A DNA stretch of 64,000 nt from assembly GCA_963844575.1 (NCBI GenBank), contig CAWJOU010000005.1, positions 1,302,001 to 1,366,000 of the forward strand, written 5' to 3'. The stretch comes from DASZUK01 sp963844575. GTDB taxonomy: Bacteria; Actinomycetota; Acidimicrobiia; Acidimicrobiales; RAAP-2. How positions within the stretch are numbered: position 1 is the first letter of the stretch; every line of letters begins with the position of its first letter. The translations under genes were made by a program, and so were the position numbers. Under the pieces are notes generated by a model. It did not search any database. It was not told the DNA's origin and was given only the letters and a program-made list of their open reading frames with translations. Shown one piece after another: positions 23,926 through 32,513 of this stretch.

Positions 23926-24366
23926 TCACACCGGCCGTAGTCCGAGGCCCGCGGCCACCGACGACTGTGCCTCGTCGCGAGTCGCAAAGCCGAGATCCTC
24001 GCCCGGCTCGGCCAGGCCCGGCAGGGTGAGGACGGCCACGGCGAGATGCCATGCGTCCATGGCGCGGATGGCGTGCTCGCGAACGAGGTACCGCGCACGC
24101 TCCTCGATGTCCTCCTGATCGGCGGTCACTACGGTCACGGGACCGTCCGTCCCCAAATCCCCGTCGAGCAGGTCCAAGAGCCCGGCTGCATCGCCGCGTC
24201 CGGCCCGGGCGGCCCGGATCAGCGCGCCGGAGACTTCGATCCGGGTCCACGTGCCGGTCACCAGCCCGATCCCGGGATCTTCGAGCAACCTCGCGGCCTC
24301 TTCGTGGCCGGACTCGTCGGCCAGATAGGCGCGCGCGAGCACCGATGAGTCGACGTAGGCGATCAC
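23926..24366 (-). CDS. vapC: VapC-type PIN-domain RNase toxin
   Basis: 146 residues from GTG 24366, overlapping the antitoxin stop by 4 bp. PIN acidic residues can be placed: Asp 6 in YVDSSVLARAY, Glu 44 in TRIEVSGALIRA, Asp 104 in AMDAWHLAVA and an Asp in FATRDEAQ. These coordinate Mg for RNA cleavage. Residues 60-85 form a longer than usual loop. All catalytic acids are present, so the toxin appears functional. Confidence 0.9.
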   Translation of the reverse strand: MIAYVDSSVLARAYLADESGHEEAARLLEDPGIGLVTGTWTRIEVSGALIRAARAGRGDAAGLLDLLDGDLGTDGPVTVVTADQEDIEERARYLVREHAIRAMDAWHLAVAVLTLPGLAEPGEDLGFATRDEAQSSVAAGLGLRPV

Positions 24367-24659
24367 ACCCGTTCCCGGTCTTCCGCCAAGAGCCGGTCGA
24401 GGACCGGCCCGGCACCCCTCGTCGATTCGACGATCCTCCGTCGGCGGGGACGGCCGACGGTCGGAGTGGTCTCTGACCGTGCGACACCGATCGAGGCCGC
24501 CCGGGCCCGTAGTCTCGTTCGGCGGTCTCCCTCGTCGGCGTCGACCGCCGCGTCGAGGATCTCGTTGGCCACGGCATTCACGCTCCGCCCACCTCGAGCC
24601 GCCCGCGCCGCGAGCCGGCGGTGGACGTCGTCGGGCACGCGCAAGAGGAGCTGCTTCAT
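24363..24659 (-). CDS. vapB: VapB-type antitoxin (FitA/RHH-like)
   Basis: 98 residues from ATG 24659. RHH domain KQLLLRVPDDVHRRLAARAARGGRSVNAVANEILDAAV, followed by a basic tail (GRPRRRRIVESTRGAG) and an acidic end (LLAEDRERV). No Shine-Dalgarno sequence is visible just upstream, so leaderless translation is possible. Operator-like repeats lie immediately upstream. Confidence 0.86.
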   Translation of the reverse strand: MKQLLLRVPDDVHRRLAARAARGGRSVNAVANEILDAAVDADEGDRRTRLRARAASIGVARSETTPTVGRPRRRRIVESTRGAGPVLDRLLAEDRERV

Positions 24660-24666
24660 GCCATGA

Positions 24667-24694
24667 TGATATCACATTGGTAGTCTGATATCAC
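24667..24694. promoter_or_regulatory. Repeated TGATATCAC boxes before vapBC
   Basis: tgatatcac occurs at 24667-24675 and 24686-24694, 19 bp apart (start to start). Each contains the palindrome gatatc. The first begins 8 bp before the vapB start. Spacing close to two helical turns favours binding of two RHH dimers on one face. Confidence 0.65.
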
Positions 24695-24898
24695 GCGGAC
24701 GGGTGCACCGGTGGACGGGCCCACCGCTAAGGGCACCCGCAATGTGGAGGGGGTCGGTCGGCGACGTCCGCCGGTTGGCGATGCGCCCGGTGGAGCCGCT
24801 GGTCACGCCTCGGCTACGATGACTGGCCGTCCGCCGAGCCGTCCCGCCGAGGGGCGTCGCCCGGCCGGTACCAGCCATTTCGCCCGAGGAGACCAGCC

Positions 24899-25552
24899 AT
24901 GCCCGAGATCATCCTGCACGCCGAGATCGGTCGCCCGCTCGGCTCGCGCCCGGCCCGCCGGCTCCGGGCCGACGGGAAGATCCCCGGCGTCGTCTATGGC
25001 CACGGCACCGACCCGGTCCCGGTGGCCGTCGCCGGCCGGGAGCTGCGGGTCGCGCTCTCGGGTGAGTCGGGGACGAACGCGCTCCTCTCCCTCGACACCG
25101 GTGACGAGAAGTTCCTGACGCTGGCCCGGGAGCTACAGCGCCATCCGATCAAAGGCACGGTCACGCACGTCGACTTCCAGATCGTCCGCCGGGACGAGAT
25201 CATCGCCGCCGAGGTCCCGGTCACGCTCATCGGTGAGGCGATCGAGGTGCACCACGGCGACGGCCTGGTCGACCAGCAGCTCTTCACCCTTCCGGTCCGG
25301 GCCAAGCCGGCGGACATCCCGACGGCCGTAGAGGTCGACATCTCCGAGCTGACGATCGGCGGCGCGGTCCGGATCGCCGACCTCCAGCTGCCGGCGGGCG
25401 TCACGACCGACCTCGAAGAGGACGCGGTCGTCGTCAGTGGCCAGCCACCGAGGCTCCAGGCCGCGGGCGAGGGCGAGGGCGAAGCCGGCGAAGCGGCCGA
25501 AGGGGCCGAGGCGTCGGCGACCACCGAGTCGTCCGAGACCGCCGAGGGCTAG
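24899..25552 (+). CDS. rplY: Ribosomal protein bL25, CTC form
   Basis: 217 residues from ATG 24899. The N-terminal 5S-rRNA-binding domain (ILHAEIGRPLGSRPARRLRADGKIPGVVYGHG) is followed by the C-terminal beta domain (AAEVPVTLIGEAIEVHHGDGLVDQQLF, LEEDAVVVSG), making it the long TL5/CTC type. The last 40 residues are a Glu/Ala-rich tail. A stretch of 239 bp upstream, up to vapB, has no gene and presumably contains its promoter. pth follows immediately. Confidence 0.95.
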   Translation: MPEIILHAEIGRPLGSRPARRLRADGKIPGVVYGHGTDPVPVAVAGRELRVALSGESGTNALLSLDTGDEKFLTLARELQRHPIKGTVTHVDFQIVRRDEIIAAEVPVTLIGEAIEVHHGDGLVDQQLFTLPVRAKPADIPTAVEVDISELTIGGAVRIADLQLPAGVTTDLEEDAVVVSGQPPRLQAAGEGEGEAGEAAEGAEASATTESSETAEG

Positions 25553-25555
25553 ACC

Positions 25556-26243
25556 CTGCCGCGCCTCTTCGGAGGCCGGGGACCGGGCGGCGACGACGGG
25601 AGCCCGCGGCGGGGCACCCCGGCGGACCTGCTCGTCGTCGGCCTCGGCAATCCGGGCGCGGAGCTCGTCGGGACCCGCCACAACGTCGGCGCGGATGCGA
25701 TCGAGATCCTCTCGGCCCGCCACAGCACCGGTCGCCTGAAGCCGGAGAAGGGGCAGCAGGCACTGGTCGAGGAGCTCCACCTGGGCGGCGTCCGCGTCGC
25801 GCTCGGCGGTGCCGACGACGTACATGAACGAGTCCGGCGCGGCCGTGCGACCGCTGCTGCGCCGGTTCGGGATCGACGACCTCCGCCGGCTGGTCGTCGT
25901 CCACGACGAGCTCGACCTGCCGCCCGGCCGCGTCAAGGTCAAGATCGGCGGCGGCATCGCCGGCCACAACGGGCTCCGGTCGATCCAGGCCCACCTGCAC
26001 TCGCCGGACTTCGTCCGCGTCCGCATCGGCATCGGCAAGCCGCCGGGCCGGCGGTCCGGCGCCGACCACGTCCTGCGCCGCCCGTCGCGCCGCGACCGCG
26101 ACGTCCTCGACGTCGCGGTTTCCGCGGCGGCCGACGCGGTCGAGCTGATCGCCGGCGACGGCGTCGACGCGGCGATGAACCGCTACAACGGCCCAGTTGG
26201 TGGACCGGTCGATGGACCGGGCAGCGGCCGGGACGGCGACTGA
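25556..26243 (+). pseudogene. pth: Peptidyl-tRNA hydrolase with frameshift and no standard start
   Basis: Two frames make one Pth. Frame one, from the codon after the rplY stop, encodes LLVVGLGNPGAELVGTRHNVGADA. Frame two, from 25809, encodes VPTTYMNESGAAV, VVVHDELDLPPGRVKVK and GGGIAGHNGLRSI. Catalytic His (RHNVG), Asn (YMN) and Asp (HDELD) all exist. A single extra base near 25808 breaks the frame. No ATG, GTG or TTG precedes the conserved N terminus; CTG 25556 (ccctg ccg cgc ctc ttc) is the only reasonable start. Pth is normally essential, so a base error or programmed shift should be considered before calling it dead. Confidence 0.8.
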
Positions 26244-29200
26244 GTGGCCCCTCCGACCGCCCCATCGGCCCCGACGGCTCCGACAGCTCCGACGCCGTCG
26301 ACGGCGCCGCTCGCCGCCCTTCCGCCCCTGCTCCGGCAGGAGACCGCACTGGCCCGGGTCGTCGGGCTCGCGGACGCCACCCTCGCCGTCCCCGGCTCGG
26401 CCCAGGCCTTCGTGCTGGCCGGCCTGGCCCGGCTCTCGGACCGCCGACCGCTGCTCGTCGTCACCGCCACCGCGACCGCCGCCGAACAGCTCGCCGGCGA
26501 CCTGGCGTGCTTCGTCCCGCCCGACGACACCGCCGCGGGCACCGACGGGGCCGGTGGTGGCGCGGGGACGCGCCACGTCGGCGCGCTGGCCGACCCGGTC
26601 GCTCTCCTCCCGGCGTGGGAGACGCTGCCGTTCGAGCGCGTCAGCCCGGAGGTCGGCACGATGGGCCAGCGGATGGCCGCGCTGTGGCATTTGAGGATGG
26701 AGTCCGACATCGGCGGGCTGGCGGGGCCGCGGATCGTCGTCGCGTCGGTGCGGGCGATGCTCCAGCGGCTGGTGCCGTGGGACGAGATGCCGCCGCCGCT
26801 GGTCGTCCGGGCCGGCGCGGTGCTCGACGCGGCAGCGACGGTGGCGGCCCTGGTGGCCGCCGGCTACCGCCGGGAGCACCAGGTCGAGCACCGCGGCGAG
26901 GTCGCGGTGCGCGGCGGGATCATCGACGTCTTCCCGTCGACGTCGGACCGGCCGGTCCGGATCGACCTGTGGGGCGACGAGGTCGACCGGCTGACGGTCT
27001 TCGACGTGGCGGACCAGCGGTCGGTCGGCGACCTCGACCTGGTCGCGGTCTTCGGCTGCCGGGAGCTGCTGCCGACGCCGGCCGTCCAGGCCCGGGCGGC
27101 CGAGCTCGTGACGTCGGAGCCGTGGGGCCGGGCGCAGTGGGAGAAGCTGGCGGACGGCCAGGTCTTCGACGGCATGGAGTCGTGGCTGCCGTGGCTGCAC
27201 CCGGCCGAGCACCTCCTGACGGACCTGCTGCCGCCGGCGGCGCAGGTCGTGCTGGTCGAGCCGCGCCGGGTCCGGGACCGGGCGGTCGAGCTGGTCGACG
27301 AGGAGGCCGCGCTGGCCGACACGCTGGCCGCGACGTGGGGGGCCACGCCGGGGGTCGAGTCGGCGGGCGGCCCAGAGGGGGCGGGCGAGCGGTTCCCCCG
27401 CCTCTACCTGCCGTTCGACCGCCTGCTGGCGGAGAGCTCGGCGCCGGTGCTGTCGCTCGTGCCGGTGGCGGAGGGACCGGCGACGCCGGCGGTCACCGTC
27501 CGCGGCTTCGACTCGGTGGCCGGCGACCCGAGCCGGCTGGCGAGCCAGGTGACCGGTCTCGTCGACGGCGGGTACTCGGTGACGCTCTGCTCACCGACGG
27601 ACGCCGGTGCCGGACGGCTCTCGACGGTGCTCGCGGAGGAGGGCGTCGCCGCGCCGCTGTCCAGCGACGCGGTCGGCTCGCCGGGGGTCCGGGTCGTCGC
27701 GGCGCCGCTCAGCGCCGGCTTCGCCGTGCCGGACGCCCGGGTGGCGGTGCTGTCGGAGTCCGACGTCACCGGCCGGCGCACGCCGCACCGACCGGCGCGC
27801 CCGCGGGCGCGGCCGACCGACGGTTTCTTCGACGACCTGGCGCCGGGTAGCTACGTCGTCCACCGCCAGCACGGCGTCGCCCGCTACGCCGGCGTGACGA
27901 CGCGCGCCGTCGGCGGGACGACCCGCGACTACCTCGTGCTCGAGTACCGCGGCAGCGACCGCTTGTACCTGCCGGTCGACCAGATCGAGGCGGTGACGCC
28001 GTACAGCGGCGGCGAGTCGCCGACGCTGTCGAAGATGGGCGGCGCGGACTGGCAGCGGGCCCGGGCGAAGGCCCGCGCCGCGGCCGGCGAGATCGCCGAC
28101 GAGCTCGTCGAGCTCTACCGCCAGCGGGCGGCGGTCGAGGGCCACGCGTTCGGGCCGGACACGCCGTGGCAGGCGGAGATGGAGGGCGCGTTCGCGTACA
28201 CGCCGACCGCGGACCAGCTGCGGACGATCGCCGAGGTCAAGGCCGACATGGAATTGGCGCGCCCGATGGACCGGCTCGTCTGCGGCGACGTCGGCTTCGG
28301 CAAGACCGAGGTCGCGGTGCGCGCCGTCTTCAAGGCCGTCCAGGACGGCAAGCAGGCCGCGGTGCTCGTGCCGACGACGCTGCTGGCCAGCCAGCACTTC
28401 CAGACGTTCGCCGACCGTTTCGCGGCGTACCCGGTCCGGGTCGAGCTGATGAGCCGGTTCCTCTCGAACGCGCAGGCCAAGAAGGTGGTCGAGGGCCTGG
28501 CCGACGGCTCGGTCGACGTCGTCGTCGGCACCCACCGGCTACTGGCCCAGGACATCGCGTTCCAGGACCTCGGGCTGCTCGTCGTCGACGAGGAGCAGCG
28601 GTTCGGGGTCACGCACAAGGAGGCCGTCAAGCGGCTGACCGCGGGCGTCGACGTCCTGACGCTCACGGCCAGCCCGATCCCGCGCACGCTGGAGATGGCG
28701 CTGACCGGCATCCGCGACCTCTCGCTCGTCAACACGCCGCCGGCCGACCGCCGGCCGATCCTCACGTACGTCGGCGAGCAGGACGAGGCCGCGGTCTCCG
28801 AGGCCATCCGGCGCGAGCTGCTGCGCGAGGGCCAGGTCTTCTACGTCCACAACCGCGTCGCCGACATCGACGCCGCGGCCCGCCGCCTCGGCCGGCTCGT
28901 GCCGGAGGCCCGGGTGGCGATCGCCCACGGCCAGATGGACGAGGGCAGCCTCGAGCAGGTCGTCCTCGACTTCTCGGAACGCCGGTACGACGTGCTCGTC
29001 TGCACGACGATCATCGAGTCCGGCATCGACATGCCGTCGGTCAACACGCTCGTCGTCGATCGCGCCGACCGGCTCGGGCTCGGCCAGCTCCACCAGATCC
29101 GCGGCCGCGTCGGCCGGAGCCACCAACGGGCGTACGCCTACCTCTTCCACCCGGTCGATCAGGTGCTCTCCGAGCAGGCGTACGAGCGGCTGCGCACCAT

Positions 29201-29900
29201 CGGCGAGCACACCGAGCTCGGCTCGGGCTTCAAGATCGCCATGCGCGACCTCGAGATCCGCGGCGCCGGCAACCTGCTCGGGCAGGACCAGTCCGGCCAC
29301 ATCGCGGCCGTCGGCTACGACCTCTACGTCCAGCTCGTCGCCGAGGCGGTCGCCGAGGCCCGCGGCGAGCCGCGGCCGGTGCCGACGACGATCTCGCTCG
29401 ACGTCCCCGGCGACGCCCACCTGCCGGCGGACTACGTCCCCGCGGAGGACGCCCGCGTCGAGGGCTACCGGCGGCTGGCGTCGGTGGCGACGACCGCCGA
29501 CGTCGACGACATCGCGGCGGAGTGGGTCGACCGGTTCGGCCCGCTGCCCGGCCCAGCGGAAGGGCTGCTGGCCCTGGCCCGCCTGCGCGTCGCCTGCCTC
29601 GCCGCCGGCGTGACCGACGTCGCCGTCCAGCCGGCCCGCGTCGGCGGCGCCCGCCACCCGGTCGCCCGGCTCTCGCCCCTCGTGCTCCCGGCCAGCGCCC
29701 AGGTGCGGCTGCGCCGGGTCGTGCCCGGCGCGACGTACCGCGAGGAGCAGCGCCAGCTCGTCGTCCCGCTCGACGCCGACGGTCGCCCGGCCGACGCCCT
29801 CCGGTCGCTGCTCGACGAGCTCGTCCCCGCGCCGGTCGCCGATCCGGCCGCCGGCCAGACGGCCCCGGTTGGCGCCGTCGATTCGGTGCCGGGGGAGTGA
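26244..29900 (+). CDS. mfd: Transcription-repair coupling factor
   Basis: 1218 residues from GTG 26244, immediately after the pth stop. Domains in order: UvrB-homology region (about 30-400) with WETLPFERVSPE and REHQVEHRGEVAVRGGIIDVFP; an RNA-polymerase-interacting tudor-like domain near 535-600 (GSYVVHRQHGVARYAGV); helicase core with Walker A GDVGFGKTEVAVRA, DEEQRFGVTHKE (DEEQ box), LTASPIPRTLEMAL, ESGIDMPSVNTL and RGRVGRSHQRAYAYL; and the C-terminal TRCF domain (IRGAGNLLGQDQSGHI). It removes stalled RNA polymerase and recruits UvrA. Confidence 0.97.
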   Translation: MAPPTAPSAPTAPTAPTPSTAPLAALPPLLRQETALARVVGLADATLAVPGSAQAFVLAGLARLSDRRPLLVVTATATAAEQLAGDLACFVPPDDTAAGTDGAGGGAGTRHVGALADPVALLPAWETLPFERVSPEVGTMGQRMAALWHLRMESDIGGLAGPRIVVASVRAMLQRLVPWDEMPPPLVVRAGAVLDAAATVAALVAAGYRREHQVEHRGEVAVRGGIIDVFPSTSDRPVRIDLWGDEVDRLTVFDVADQRSVGDLDLVAVFGCRELLPTPAVQARAAELVTSEPWGRAQWEKLADGQVFDGMESWLPWLHPAEHLLTDLLPPAAQVVLVEPRRVRDRAVELVDEEAALADTLAATWGATPGVESAGGPEGAGERFPRLYLPFDRLLAESSAPVLSLVPVAEGPATPAVTVRGFDSVAGDPSRLASQVTGLVDGGYSVTLCSPTDAGAGRLSTVLAEEGVAAPLSSDAVGSPGVRVVAAPLSAGFAVPDARVAVLSESDVTGRRTPHRPARPRARPTDGFFDDLAPGSYVVHRQHGVARYAGVTTRAVGGTTRDYLVLEYRGSDRLYLPVDQIEAVTPYSGGESPTLSKMGGADWQRARAKARAAAGEIADELVELYRQRAAVEGHAFGPDTPWQAEMEGAFAYTPTADQLRTIAEVKADMELARPMDRLVCGDVGFGKTEVAVRAVFKAVQDGKQAAVLVPTTLLASQHFQTFADRFAAYPVRVELMSRFLSNAQAKKVVEGLADGSVDVVVGTHRLLAQDIAFQDLGLLVVDEEQRFGVTHKEAVKRLTAGVDVLTLTASPIPRTLEMALTGIRDLSLVNTPPADRRPILTYVGEQDEAAVSEAIRRELLREGQVFYVHNRVADIDAAARRLGRLVPEARVAIAHGQMDEGSLEQVVLDFSERRYDVLVCTTIIESGIDMPSVNTLVVDRADRLGLGQLHQIRGRVGRSHQRAYAYLFHPVDQVLSEQAYERLRTIGEHTELGSGFKIAMRDLEIRGAGNLLGQDQSGHIAAVGYDLYVQLVAEAVAEARGEPRPVPTTISLDVPGDAHLPADYVPAEDARVEGYRRLASVATTADVDDIAAEWVDRFGPLPGPAEGLLALARLRVACLAAGVTDVAVQPARVGGARHPVARLSPLVLPASAQVRLRRVVPGATYREEQRQLVVPLDADGRPADALRSLLDELVPAPVADPAAGQTAPVGAVDSVPGE

Positions 29901-29920
29901 CCCGGTAGCATGCCCGGCGC

Positions 29921-31012
29921 GTGAAACGCCTCGTCGTCCTCATCGCCGCCGTCGCCGCCGTCGTGGCCGCCGCGGCCTTTACCGTGCCGTCCAACGCGGC
30001 CAGCATCAACGGCACATCGGTCAGCCAGCAGACGCTCAACGAGAACCTGTCGGCCATCGCCCGGAGCGAGGGCTTCCAGTGCTACCTGTACGCCTCGGAA
30101 GCGATCGCTGGCACCACGCAGTCCGGGAACTTCCCGATCGAGGGCGTCGGCGTCCCGGCCGGTACGACGAACCCGTCGACGTTCAATGCCTCGTTCACCC
30201 GGTACTGGCTGAGCGAGCTGCTCAACGACCAGCTCGTCGCCCAGGTCGTCGCGGACGAGCACCTGACGGTGACGCCGGCGGCCCGGGCCATCGGCCGGGT
30301 CGTCCTCGGACAGCAGATCGACAGCGTCCTGCAGTCCGCCCAGTCCAGCGGCATCAGCTGCCCGGCCACCAGCTCGGCCATCCTGGCGTCGCTCCCGGCG
30401 ACGTTCACCGACCAGCTCGTCCAGGCCGTCGCCGAACAGGACCTCCTCTTGAGCCACGCCGCCGGCTACAGCTTGGCCACCGGCGGGCTGACCCGCTACT
30501 ACACGCTGCACCGGACCGACTTCACCAAGCTCTGCTTCAGCTACGTCCTCTTCACGTCCTCCGCCGACGCCACCGCCGCCCGGGCCAAGGTGGCCGCCGG
30601 CACATCGTTCACATCGGTCGGGACCGCGACGCCGATCGGCTGCGGCCTCCGGACCGCCGCCGCCAGCGAGCTGCCGAGCGGCGTGGCGTCGCTCCCGGTC
30701 GGCCAGGTGTCGCAGCCGGCGTCGCTCGGCAACGGGCAGTATGCCCTCTTCGAGATGACCAGCCAGCAGGCGGCAACGTTCGTCACCGTCCGGCCCACAG
30801 TCGAGACCGCCATCTTGGGTGCCGGGGAGACGAAGGCGGCGGTGACGCTCCGGGCCGCCGCCAAGCGGGCCCAGGTCACCGCCGACCCCCGCTACGGCCA
30901 GGTCACGCCGGGGTCGATCGCCCTGCTGCCGCCGGCCAGCCCGGCCGAGCCGTTCGTCCTGAACCCCTCGGCCAACCAGCCGGCCGTCACCAGTTCGGCG
31001 TCGGCCGGCTGA
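29921..31012 (+). CDS. Exported SurA/PpiC-like protein
   Basis: 363 residues from GTG 29921. N-terminal signal KRLVVLIAAVAAVVAAAAFTVPSNA, then ASINGTSVSQQTLNENLSAI, which is the start of the SurA-N chaperone fold, followed by helical sequence. The middle-to-C-terminal part (FSYVLFTSSADATAARAKVAAGTSF, LPVGQVSQPASLGNGQYALFEM) corresponds to a divergent parvulin domain. It lies in the mfd-mazG slot where many actinobacteria have a SurA-like lipoprotein. It probably assists folding outside the membrane; isomerase activity is uncertain. Confidence 0.78.
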   Translation: MKRLVVLIAAVAAVVAAAAFTVPSNAASINGTSVSQQTLNENLSAIARSEGFQCYLYASEAIAGTTQSGNFPIEGVGVPAGTTNPSTFNASFTRYWLSELLNDQLVAQVVADEHLTVTPAARAIGRVVLGQQIDSVLQSAQSSGISCPATSSAILASLPATFTDQLVQAVAEQDLLLSHAAGYSLATGGLTRYYTLHRTDFTKLCFSYVLFTSSADATAARAKVAAGTSFTSVGTATPIGCGLRTAAASELPSGVASLPVGQVSQPASLGNGQYALFEMTSQQAATFVTVRPTVETAILGAGETKAAVTLRAAAKRAQVTADPRYGQVTPGSIALLPPASPAEPFVLNPSANQPAVTSSASAG

Positions 31013-31016
31013 CGAG

Positions 31017-32513
31017 GTGGCGCCGGTCGACGAGACCGAGCCCCGGGTGCCCCAGCCGCCGGTGCCCCTGCCGCGGGTAACCGTCGTCGGGCTCGGCCCG
31101 GCCGGTCCGGACCTGCGGACGGCGGCCGCGGTCGAGTTGCTCGCCATCGCGTCGATCGCGTTCTTGCGGACCGACCGGCACCCGGCCGCCGCTGACCTCT
31201 CGGCCGTCCCGTCGTTCGACGACCACTACGAGGCCGCGGACTCCTTCGACGAGGTCTACGCCCGCATCGTCGAGGACCTCGTCACCGCCGCGGCCGCCGC
31301 GGCCGGACGGGGCGAGCCCGTCGTCTACGGCGTGCCCGGCTCGCCACTGGTCGCCGAGCGCACCGTCGAGCTGCTGCGCGCCGATCCGCGGGTGGTTGTC
31401 ACCATCGTCCCGGCCCTCTCCTTCCTCGATCTCGCCTGGGCGCGGCTCGGCGTCGACCCCGTAGCCGCCGGCGTCCGGTTGGTCGACGGCACCCGGTTCG
31501 AGACGGAGGCGGCCGGCGAGCGCGGGCCACTGCTCGTCGCCCAGTGCTGGTCGGTCGACGTGCTGTCGGTGATCAAGCTCTCCGTCGACGTCGACCGCCT
31601 CCCGCCGGGCCAACCGGCGCCGACGGCCACCGTGCTCCACCATCTCGGACTGGCCGACGAGCGGGTCGAGACCGTCGACTGGGACGACCTCGATCGGGCG
31701 GTCGCGCCGGACCACCTGACGTCGGTCTGGATCCCGTCGCTGGCCGTGCCCGTGGCCGGCGACCTCGTCGCCCTCGACCAGCTCGTCCGCCGGCTGCGCC
31801 AGGACTGCCCGTGGGACCGGGAGCAGACGCACGCGTCGCTGACTCGCCATCTGCTCGAGGAGTCGTACGAGGTGATCGACGCCATCGACGAGCTGACCCG
31901 GGCCGAGACAGCTGACGGCGATGGCCACGCGGTGGCTGACGCCAACGGCGTCGGTGAGGTGGCTGACGCGGTCGACCACTTGGAAGAGGAGCTCGGCGAC
32001 CTCCTGTTCCAGGTCTACTTCCACTCGTGCCTGGCCGCCGAGCAGGGCCGGTTCACGCTGGCCGACGTCGCCCGCGGCGTCCACGACAAACTCGTCGCCC
32101 GCCACCCGCACGTCTTCGGCGACGTCGTCGCCGACGACGCCGGCACGGTGGTCGGCAACTGGGAGCAGATCAAGAAGGCCGAGAAGGGCCGCGAGAGCGT
32201 GACCGACGGCATCCCGGCCGCCCTGCCCGCCCTCGCCCTGGCGGCCAAGCTGGCTCGCAAGGCCGAGACGGTGCCGGGGGCCGAGCTACCCGGGTTCGAC
32301 GCCGAGCGGGAGCGGGCCGCGGCCATCCTCGCCGGGCTGCCGGGCCCGGAGACGTCGGCGGACGTGACCGACGAGGTCGGCGAGCTCCTGCTGGCCGTGG
32401 CCAACGCCAGCCGGCTCCTCGGCGTCGACCCGGAGGACGCGCTGCGGGCGGCGGCCAACGGGTTGCGGAACCGGGTGCGGGAGATCGAGCGGGTGTCGAA
32501 GGGGGTCGGATGA
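31017..32513 (+). CDS. mazG: MazG nucleotide pyrophosphohydrolase with N-terminal methylase-like domain
   Basis: 498 residues from GTG 31017. The first 220 residues resemble a tetrapyrrole methylase (VTVVGLGPAGPDLRTAA, VYGVPGSPLVAERTVELL, VPALSFLDLAW), as in YabN-type fusions. The MazG domain follows from about 262: RRLRQDCPWDREQTHASLTRHLLEESYEVIDAID and HLEEELGDLLFQVYFHS with the E-x-x-E/E-x-x-D metal ligands, and HPHVFGD. A second MazG-like helix pair is near the C terminus (VGELLLAVANASRLLGVDPEDALR). It cleans abnormal NTPs. Its stop overlaps the DUF2142 start by 4 bp. Confidence 0.92.
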   Translation: MAPVDETEPRVPQPPVPLPRVTVVGLGPAGPDLRTAAAVELLAIASIAFLRTDRHPAAADLSAVPSFDDHYEAADSFDEVYARIVEDLVTAAAAAAGRGEPVVYGVPGSPLVAERTVELLRADPRVVVTIVPALSFLDLAWARLGVDPVAAGVRLVDGTRFETEAAGERGPLLVAQCWSVDVLSVIKLSVDVDRLPPGQPAPTATVLHHLGLADERVETVDWDDLDRAVAPDHLTSVWIPSLAVPVAGDLVALDQLVRRLRQDCPWDREQTHASLTRHLLEESYEVIDAIDELTRAETADGDGHAVADANGVGEVADAVDHLEEELGDLLFQVYFHSCLAAEQGRFTLADVARGVHDKLVARHPHVFGDVVADDAGTVVGNWEQIKKAEKGRESVTDGIPAALPALALAAKLARKAETVPGAELPGFDAERERAAAILAGLPGPETSADVTDEVGELLLAVANASRLLGVDPEDALRAAANGLRNRVREIERVSKGVG

